From an uncultured Clostridia bacterium (GTDB taxonomy: Bacteria; Bacillota; Clostridia; Lachnospirales; Lachnospiraceae): a DNA stretch of 18,054 nucleotides. The notes below the pieces were generated by a model. That model was given only the letters and a program-made list of their open reading frames with translations, did not search any database and was not told where the DNA came from. Of the stretch, positions 13,745-18,054 are shown piece by piece (positions within the stretch are counted from its first letter, which is position 1; every line of letters starts with the position of its first letter). The translations under genes were made by a program, and so were the position numbers. The stretch is taken from the NCBI GenBank assembly GCA_946623485.1, contig CAMORF010000011.1, forward strand, positions 1 to 18,054, given 5' to 3'.

Positions 13745-13803
13745 AGGAGCTGTTCAGAGATAACTTATGAATCAAGATCATAAGTTATCTCTGAACAGCT
13801 CCT
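13745..13803. repeat. Perfect 26-bp inverted repeat (MITE-like palindrome)
   Basis: AGGAGCTGTTCAGAGATAAC + TTATGA (13745-13770) is the exact reverse complement of 13778-13803, around the 7-nt loop ATCAAGA. The trinucleotide TTA flanks both ends when the terminal A/T pair is discounted. No T-tract follows on the plus strand and no matching one on the minus, so it is a poor intrinsic terminator. The arm agrees with the start of the 53-bp repeat at 18 of 26 positions (AGGA-CTGTT-ATAACTT framework), suggesting a miniature element built from two terminal repeats. Confidence 0.8.
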
Positions 13804-13824
13804 TAGGAAGGATTGGGAGGAGAC

Positions 13825-15189
13825 ATGATCAACATTCTGGAGGCAGCGGAAACGGTCAGGATGATCACGCAGGAGAATCTTGATGTTCGGACCATCACCA
13901 TGGGGATCTCCCTGCTGGACTGCATCTCGGAAGATCTGGAACAGCTGCGGAGCAATATATTCCGGAAGATCACCGAAAAGGCAAAGGATCTGGTGCAGGT
14001 TGGCAATGACATTGCAAAGGAGTATGGGATCCCGATCGTGAATAAGCGGATCTCGGTGACTCCGATCGGGCTGGTCGGTGCCGCTGCCTGCAAGTGCCCG
14101 GAGGATTATGTTTTGATCGCGCAAACGCTGGATGACGCGGCAAGAGCGGTCGGCGTCAATTTCCTGGGCGGTTTTTCGGCTGTTGTGTCGAAAGGGATGA
14201 CCAGGGCGGAAGAGAACCTGATCCGCGCGATCCCGAAAGCGCTTTCCCGGACAGAGTTTGTCTGTGCCTCCGTCAATGTCGGATCCACTAGATGCGGAAT
14301 CGACATGGATGCGATCCGCCTTCTTGGAGAGATCGTTCTTGAGACTGCGCGGCTGACAAAAGACAGGGACTCTCTCGGATGCGCAAAGCTGGTGGTTTTT
14401 TGCAACGCGCCCGATGACAACCCATTCATGGCAGGCGCGTTTCATGGTGTAACGGAAGGAGATACGGTTATCAATGTCGGTGTCTCCGGACCCGGTGTCG
14501 TAAAAACCGCCCTGGAAGCCGTGCGCGGTGAGAGCTTTGAGGTGCTGTGCGAAACGATCAAGAGAACTGCTTTCAAGGTTACAAGGGTCGGGCAGCTTGT
14601 CGCGCAGGAGGCATCCCGCAGGCTTGGCGTTCCCTTCGGCATCCTGGATCTGTCGCTGGCGCCGACCCCGGCAATCGGCGATTCTGTTGCAGACATCCTG
14701 CACGAAATCGGCGTGGAATATGCCGGAGCGCCTGGAACCACCGCGGCCCTTGCTTTGCTCAATGATCAGGTGAAAAAAGGCGGTGTCATGGCATCCTCCT
14801 ATGTGGGAGGGCTGTCAGGCGCATTTATCCCGGTTTCCGAAGACCAGGGCATGATCGAAGCGGTAGAAGCAGGCGCTTTGCACCTGGAAAAGCTTGAAGC
14901 CATGACATGTGTGTGCTCTGTCGGCCTTGATATGATCGCCATTCCCGGAGACACAAAAGCTTCCACCATCTCCGGCATCATTGCGGATGAGATGGCAATC
15001 GGCATGGTAAATGCAAAGACCACCGCTGTCAGGCTGATCCCCGTGATGGGAAAAGGAGTCGGGGAGACGGTGGAATTCGGCGGACTCCTCGGACACGCTC
15101 CGATCATGAGCGTCAATGCATTTGGCTGCGACGCGTTCATCAGCAGGAAAGGAAGAATCCCGGCACCGATTCATTCTTTTAAGAATTGA
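13825..15189 (+). CDS. UPF0210 / DUF711 (PFL-family) protein
   Basis: The 454-residue protein matches the UPF0210/DUF711 family in full length: [132 protein letters not shown] and [11 protein letters not shown]. The family is sometimes labelled PFL because of distant resemblance to pyruvate formate-lyase, but no glycyl-radical motif is evident and its biochemical role is undefined. Its constant partner is the small ACT protein, found just upstream. ATG 13825 is chosen: GGGAGGAG ends 3 nt before it, a tight but strong site, and the conserved protein starts there. The palindrome at 13745-13803 lies 21 nt upstream and could affect expression relative to the ACT gene. Confidence 0.93.
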   Translation: MINILEAAETVRMITQENLDVRTITMGISLLDCISEDLEQLRSNIFRKITEKAKDLVQVGNDIAKEYGIPIVNKRISVTPIGLVGAAACKCPEDYVLIAQTLDDAARAVGVNFLGGFSAVVSKGMTRAEENLIRAIPKALSRTEFVCASVNVGSTRCGIDMDAIRLLGEIVLETARLTKDRDSLGCAKLVVFCNAPDDNPFMAGAFHGVTEGDTVINVGVSGPGVVKTALEAVRGESFEVLCETIKRTAFKVTRVGQLVAQEASRRLGVPFGILDLSLAPTPAIGDSVADILHEIGVEYAGAPGTTAALALLNDQVKKGGVMASSYVGGLSGAFIPVSEDQGMIEAVEAGALHLEKLEAMTCVCSVGLDMIAIPGDTKASTISGIIADEMAIGMVNAKTTAVRLIPVMGKGVGETVEFGGLLGHAPIMSVNAFGCDAFISRKGRIPAPIHSFKN

Positions 15190-15223
15190 ATTGTATAAAC
15201 ATGCAACTCCGCAAACCTGTTAC

Positions 15224-15252
15224 TTGTAATCTTCAAAAGACTGCAATATAAT
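15224..15252 (+). promoter_or_regulatory. Sigma-A promoter of the amino acid ABC operon
   Basis: The -35 TTGTAA (15224-15229) and consensus -10 TATAAT (15247-15252) are separated by 17 nt. The predicted start near 15259 gives a leader of about 88 nt. Confidence 0.78.
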
Positions 15253-15286
15253 ATCCAAAGTATCACTTTTGAACTGATTGTTTTAT

Positions 15287-15328
15287 GGCCGGATATACAG
15301 CCCGATGCAGGCTGAATCCTTGCCGGCC
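15287..15328 (+). promoter_or_regulatory. Nested hairpin in the ABC operon leader
   Basis: GGCCGG (15287-15292) pairs with CCGGCC (15323-15328). Inside, CAGCC (15298-15302) pairs with GGCTG (15310-15314) around CGATGCA. The structure ends 3 nt before the AAGGAG ribosome binding site (15332-15337). It resembles no named riboswitch that I recognise. Confidence 0.4.
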
Positions 15329-15346
15329 GGGAAGGAGATCATCACC

Positions 15347-16168
15347 ATGAAGAATCTGAAGATGGCAGCCGCGGCGCTTGCTGCATGTACTATGATGTTC
15401 GCAGGCGCGATTGCTGTGAGTGCTGATGAGACGGAGAACTTTGACTTTAGTACTGTCAAAACCGTATCTGACGGCAAACTGATTGTCGGAACAGAAGCCG
15501 GATTTGCTCCCTATGAATATCTGGTCGGCGACCATGTTGAAGGCGTAGACATGGATATTGCCCAGGCAATCGCAGATGCGCTTGGCGTAAAGCTGGAAGT
15601 CCAGAATATGGACTTTGACGGCGCTCTCCTTGCAGTGCAGCAGGGCAAGGTCGATATCGTAGCGGCCGGCGTTTCCGTCAGTGAAGAACGTGAGGCGGTC
15701 ATGGACTTTTCACAGAAATATGTGGATTCCAAGGATGTCGTGGTCGTCAGTGCCTCTGATCCGGCTGTGGAAGAATCCACTGCAGAAGCGCTTGCCGGCA
15801 AGGTGATCGGCGTGCAGCAGGGCAATATCGCAGATCTGTGGGTGACCGATAACACTGACGCAAAGGCTGTCCAGCGTTATACAAAGTTTGTGCAGGCGGC
15901 TCAGGATCTTGCAAACGGTAAGATCGATTGCATCGTCATGGATGAAGCCCCGGCCATTGAGCTTGTGGAATCCTCCAATGGAAAGCTTGAGATTCTTGCG
16001 GGTGATGCGCTGTTTGAAGACTCCTATGCGGTCGCAATCAAGAAAGGAAATGAAGCGATGAAGGGGGCCTGTGACACGGTCATTTCCGATCTGATCGAGA
16101 GCGGAGAGATGGATGAGATCATTGCGGCTCATTCTTCTGTATCCCAGAGCGAGACGGAAGCAGAGTAA
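15347..16168 (+). CDS. Polar amino acid ABC transporter, substrate-binding protein
   Basis: This 273-residue extracytoplasmic solute-binding protein is of family 3 (SBP_bac_3). The N-terminus MKNLKMAAAALAACTMMFAG is a signal sequence. Either signal peptidase I cuts after AIAVSA, or Cys14 in LAAC is used as a very early lipobox. The mature protein shows the family blocks KLIVGTEAGFAPYEY, VEGVDMDIAQAIADALGVKL, FDGALLAVQQGKVDIVAAGV, SEEREAVMDFSQKYVDS, GKVIGVQQGNIADLW and KIDCIVMDEAPAIELV. It captures an amino acid and hands it to the downstream permease. ATG 15347 has AAGGAG 9 nt upstream. The exact amino acid cannot be assigned. Confidence 0.93.
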   Translation: MKNLKMAAAALAACTMMFAGAIAVSADETENFDFSTVKTVSDGKLIVGTEAGFAPYEYLVGDHVEGVDMDIAQAIADALGVKLEVQNMDFDGALLAVQQGKVDIVAAGVSVSEEREAVMDFSQKYVDSKDVVVVSASDPAVEESTAEALAGKVIGVQQGNIADLWVTDNTDAKAVQRYTKFVQAAQDLANGKIDCIVMDEAPAIELVESSNGKLEILAGDALFEDSYAVAIKKGNEAMKGACDTVISDLIESGEMDEIIAAHSSVSQSETEAE

Positions 16169-16187
16169 TCACAGCGAATCGTATTGT

Positions 16188-16228
16188 TTGGCGGAGGAAT
16201 CCACTGTATGGCTGGTTTCCTCCGCCAA
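16188..16228 (+). promoter_or_regulatory. Intercistronic hairpin between binding protein and permease genes
   Basis: TTGGCGGAGGAA (16188-16199) pairs perfectly with TTCCTCCGCCAA (16217-16228) over 12 bp around a 17-nt loop. No T-run follows, so it more likely stabilises the upstream mRNA or attenuates read-through than terminates completely. Such structures often raise binding-protein levels over permease levels. Confidence 0.65.
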
Positions 16229-16306
16229 CTGATATTATTATACTCATGAACGAATACAATTTGTAACAGATACAAAATACAGGGTTTCTACAGGAGTACA
16301 CCGATT

Positions 16307-17017
16307 ATGATAGAATGGCTGAAAAAGGTAGGCCAAAGCTTTTATAATGCGTGGGTGCCTGAGAAACGGTACATGGCATATCTGAGCGGACTGAAGATGA
16401 CATTGCTGATCTCCTTGTTCGCAGTAATGATCGGAATCCTCATCGGTGTCCTGATTGCCATTATCCGTGTGACAGCGCGCACCTCGAAGCTGCGGATCAT
16501 CAAGATCCTGAATGGTATTGCGAAGGTATATATCACGGTCATCCGTGGAACTCCGATGATCGTACAGATCATGATTATCTATAACCTGGTTTTTACCTCT
16601 CCGAATACCAATCCGGTTGTGGTCGGCGCTGTTTGCTGCGGTATTAATTCCGGTGCGTATGTTGCGGAGATTATCCGTGCAGGCATTGCTTCGATTCCGG
16701 TCGGGCAGATGGAAGCGGGACGTTCCCTCGGCTTGACCTATGCCATGACGATGCGTACCATTATTCTGCCGCAGGCATTCAAAAACATCCTTCCTGCGCT
16801 GGGAAATGAATTCATTTCCCTTGTCAAGGAAACCTCAGTTATATCTGTCATTGCAGTCAATGACCTGATGAAGATGGCAGGATATGTCGGGTCAAGGACG
16901 TGGGATGTGATTCCTCCGTATGTGATTGCCGCTGCGATCTATCTCGTGATGACACTTGGACTGACCTGGCTGATGGGGCTCATCGAGAAACGTATGGCGA
17001 AGAGCGACCGGCATTGA
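16307..17017 (+). CDS. Polar amino acid ABC transporter, permease
   Basis: This 236-residue membrane protein of the HisM/GlnP type has about five spans ([20 protein letters not shown] first). It carries the cytoplasmic EAA loop that contacts the ATPase: Glu136-Ala-Gly138 in [20 protein letters not shown], followed by [20 protein letters not shown]. The [17 protein letters not shown] and [17 protein letters not shown] blocks are characteristic of this family. It should form a homodimer in the membrane. ATG 16307 has AGGAG upstream (about 16281-16285 within ACAGGAGTACACCGATT). It is preceded by an intercistronic hairpin and followed by a tandem repeat array before the ATPase gene. Confidence 0.94.
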   Translation: MIEWLKKVGQSFYNAWVPEKRYMAYLSGLKMTLLISLFAVMIGILIGVLIAIIRVTARTSKLRIIKILNGIAKVYITVIRGTPMIVQIMIIYNLVFTSPNTNPVVVGAVCCGINSGAYVAEIIRAGIASIPVGQMEAGRSLGLTYAMTMRTIILPQAFKNILPALGNEFISLVKETSVISVIAVNDLMKMAGYVGSRTWDVIPPYVIAAAIYLVMTLGLTWLMGLIEKRMAKSDRH

Positions 17018-17018
17018 G

Positions 17019-17153
17019 GCAGTACGATGCCTGTCAGATGAATGGGTATCTGCAGGCGCATGGATGCCTGTCAGAAATACAGGGATCTGTCAGGCGTATG
17101 GATGCCTGTCAGAAATACAGGGATCTGTCAGGCGTATGGATGTCTATCAGAAA
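17019..17153. repeat. 38-bp tandem repeat array between permease and ATPase genes
   Basis: Units beginning CAGGCG(C/T)ATGGATGCCTG start at 17053, 17091 and 17129 (exact 38-nt period). The first two differ at one base and the third is truncated after about 25 nt. A degenerate copy precedes them at about 17019-17052. Each unit carries the near-palindrome CCTGTCAG...CTGTCAGG. The unit is not a multiple of 3 and the array is not coding. Confidence 0.9.
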
Positions 17154-17165
17154 GGGGCATACTCC

Positions 17166-17888
17166 GTGATCTATACAAAAGACTTGAGGAAAACATTTGG
17201 AGAGCATGATGTTTTGCGCGGTATCACGCAGCATATCTCCAAAGGGGAGAAGGTTGTTGTGATCGGGCCGTCCGGCTCCGGAAAATCTACATTTCTCAGG
17301 TGCCTTAACATGCTTGAAGAACCGACCGGGGGAGAGATTATCTTTGAGGGAGTGAAGCTTACGGATCCCCAGACAAACCTGGATCAGATCCGGCAGAGGA
17401 TGGGGATGGTGTTCCAGCATTTCAACCTGTTCCCGATGAAGACCGTTCGCCAGAATATTACGCTTGCCCCGGTTCTCCTGAAAAAAATGACGCAGGAGGA
17501 GGCAGACGCGAAAGCGGATGACCTGCTGAAGCGGATCGGACTTCCGGACAAAGCGGACAGCTATCCCGGCATGCTCTCGGGCGGACAGCAGCAAAGAATC
17601 GCGATCGCCAGGGCGCTTGCGATGGATCCTGCCGTCATGCTGTTTGACGAGCCCACCAGCGCGCTTGATCCGGAGATGGTGGGTGAGGTTCTTGAGATTA
17701 TGAAGGAACTGGCGCAGGAAGGCATGACCATGGTTGTGGTGACCCATGAGATGGGATTTGCCCGGGAAGTTGCAAGCCGTGTGCTTTTCATCGATGAAGG
17801 AATCGTAGCTGAGGAAAACACTCCCTATGAGTTCTTTCATCATCCGCAGAATGCCAGGCTCCAGGATTTTCTGTCGAAGGTTCTGTAA
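17166..17888 (+). CDS. Polar amino acid ABC transporter, ATPase
   Basis: The 240-residue ATP-binding subunit of the GlnQ/HisP type has all motifs: Walker A G34-PSGSGKST42, Q-loop [13 protein letters not shown], signature L137-SGGQQQR, Walker B with Asp161-Glu162 ([19 protein letters not shown]) and switch His in [11 protein letters not shown]. It powers uptake by the upstream permease. GTG 17166 is chosen over an in-frame upstream ATG (17064) because AAGGGG lies about 9 nt before it, the protein then starts [12 protein letters not shown] as in homologues, and the extra 34 residues would be encoded only by the tandem repeats. The gap from the permease gene is unusually long for this operon type (148 nt). 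Confidence 0.95.
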   Translation: MIYTKDLRKTFGEHDVLRGITQHISKGEKVVVIGPSGSGKSTFLRCLNMLEEPTGGEIIFEGVKLTDPQTNLDQIRQRMGMVFQHFNLFPMKTVRQNITLAPVLLKKMTQEEADAKADDLLKRIGLPDKADSYPGMLSGGQQQRIAIARALAMDPAVMLFDEPTSALDPEMVGEVLEIMKELAQEGMTMVVVTHEMGFAREVASRVLFIDEGIVAEENTPYEFFHHPQNARLQDFLSKVL

Positions 17889-18001
17889 ACTTTGAAAGTC
17901 TGTTGCAGCTTTCATTCATGGTGCAGCCAGGAATTCCCTGGCATGAGAGTGTATCTTGTCTGTCTGAGATCCGCCGGGCACAGGTGTCCGCAATGGGCAT
18001 C
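17889..18001. other. Intergenic region after the ABC operon
   Basis: No gene is supported. A short palindrome GCCAGG-AATTC-CCTGGC (about 17925-17941) follows the ATPase gene but lacks a T-tract, so termination is uncertain. Confidence 0.4.
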
Positions 18002-18054
18002 TAAGGATCTGTTACAAAATAACTTGTACATCTTGCTTGTCTTTTCATCCGATA
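18002..18054. repeat. 53-bp dispersed repeat, copy 2 (cut by window end)
   Basis: Identical over all 53 available bases to 1763-1815 and in the same orientation. It starts TAAGGATCTGTTACAAAATA. The window ends inside it, so its full length is unknown; it may open a complete insertion sequence beyond 18054. Confidence 0.75.

Noticed and set aside
13745..13803. Rho-independent terminator after the ACT gene
   Set aside because: No T-tract follows the stem on either strand in the right direction, and the arms resemble a mobile-element end.
15253..15346. T-box or known amino acid riboswitch in the ABC leader
   Set aside because: The leader is too short for a T-box, no AGGGUGGNACCGCG-type T-box sequence is present, and no terminator/antiterminator pair is seen.
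17019..17153. CRISPR-like array of 38-bp repeats
   Set aside because: Units are directly adjacent with no spacers and no cas genes are present; it is a simple tandem repeat.

Overview
The window looks like a chromosomal segment of a gut-type Clostridia bacterium, most likely Lachnospiraceae. This is inferred from the gene set and style: an AGCS alanine/Na+ symporter, an ACT + UPF0210/DUF711 pair, a small Cys-rich DUF6472-like protein, a Big2/transglutaminase secreted protein, strong GGAGG ribosome binding sites and roughly half G+C. Species cannot be fixed from the sequence alone.

Layout. (1) Bases 1-1860 are an accessory patch: the first 26 codons of a DUF3990-like gene on the minus strand, a class-3-lipase-like gene whose best ribosome binding site opens a 20-codon ORF ending in an in-frame stop just before the main ORF, a terminator, and one copy of a 53-bp dispersed repeat. 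(2) Bases 1860-3269 encode an AlsT/AGCS symporter. (3) Bases 3270-4820 are a remnant-rich tRNA island: a small Cys-rich protein ending in a REP-like hairpin, a broken HATPase-type ORF, tRNA-Thr(CGU) with a near-consensus promoter and terminator, an IS66-like transposase scrap, and tRNA-Leu(CAA) on the minus strand with its own promoter and terminator. (4) Bases 4991-5511 hold a HicB-type antitoxin without a visible HicA toxin, under a clear promoter. (5) Bases 5868-7010 encode a secreted Big2 + transglutaminase-like protein. (6) Bases 7330-13299 form a DNA repair/replication cluster: exoA, a membrane zf-HC2 (anti-sigma-like) protein, polA, coaE and a YycJ/WalJ-type metallo-hydrolase; the last three are tightly packed. 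(7) Bases 13405-15189 encode an ACT-domain protein and its UPF0210 partner, separated by a perfect 26-bp-arm palindrome. (8) Bases 15224-17888 are a complete polar amino acid ABC importer (binding protein, permease, ATPase) with a recognisable promoter. The window ends inside a second copy of the 53-bp repeat.

How it works together: the polA-centred block covers DNA repair (ExoA removes abasic lesions and Pol I fills gaps) and is probably co-transcribed with coaE and the metallo-hydrolase. The ABC operon and AlsT both import amino acids. Most of the window is ordinary housekeeping.

I do not see a defence system, CRISPR array, biosynthetic cluster or other convincing new multi-gene system. 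The most unusual property is structural. Short tandem duplications (8 to 42 bp units) recur in intergenic regions and inside essential genes, including an approximately 110-residue Ala/Gly/Glu/Ser-rich insertion in DNA polymerase I and duplications inside coaE. A 53-bp repeat at both ends of the window and a related-looking palindrome at 13745-13803 may be ends or miniature derivatives of an uncharacterised transposable element.
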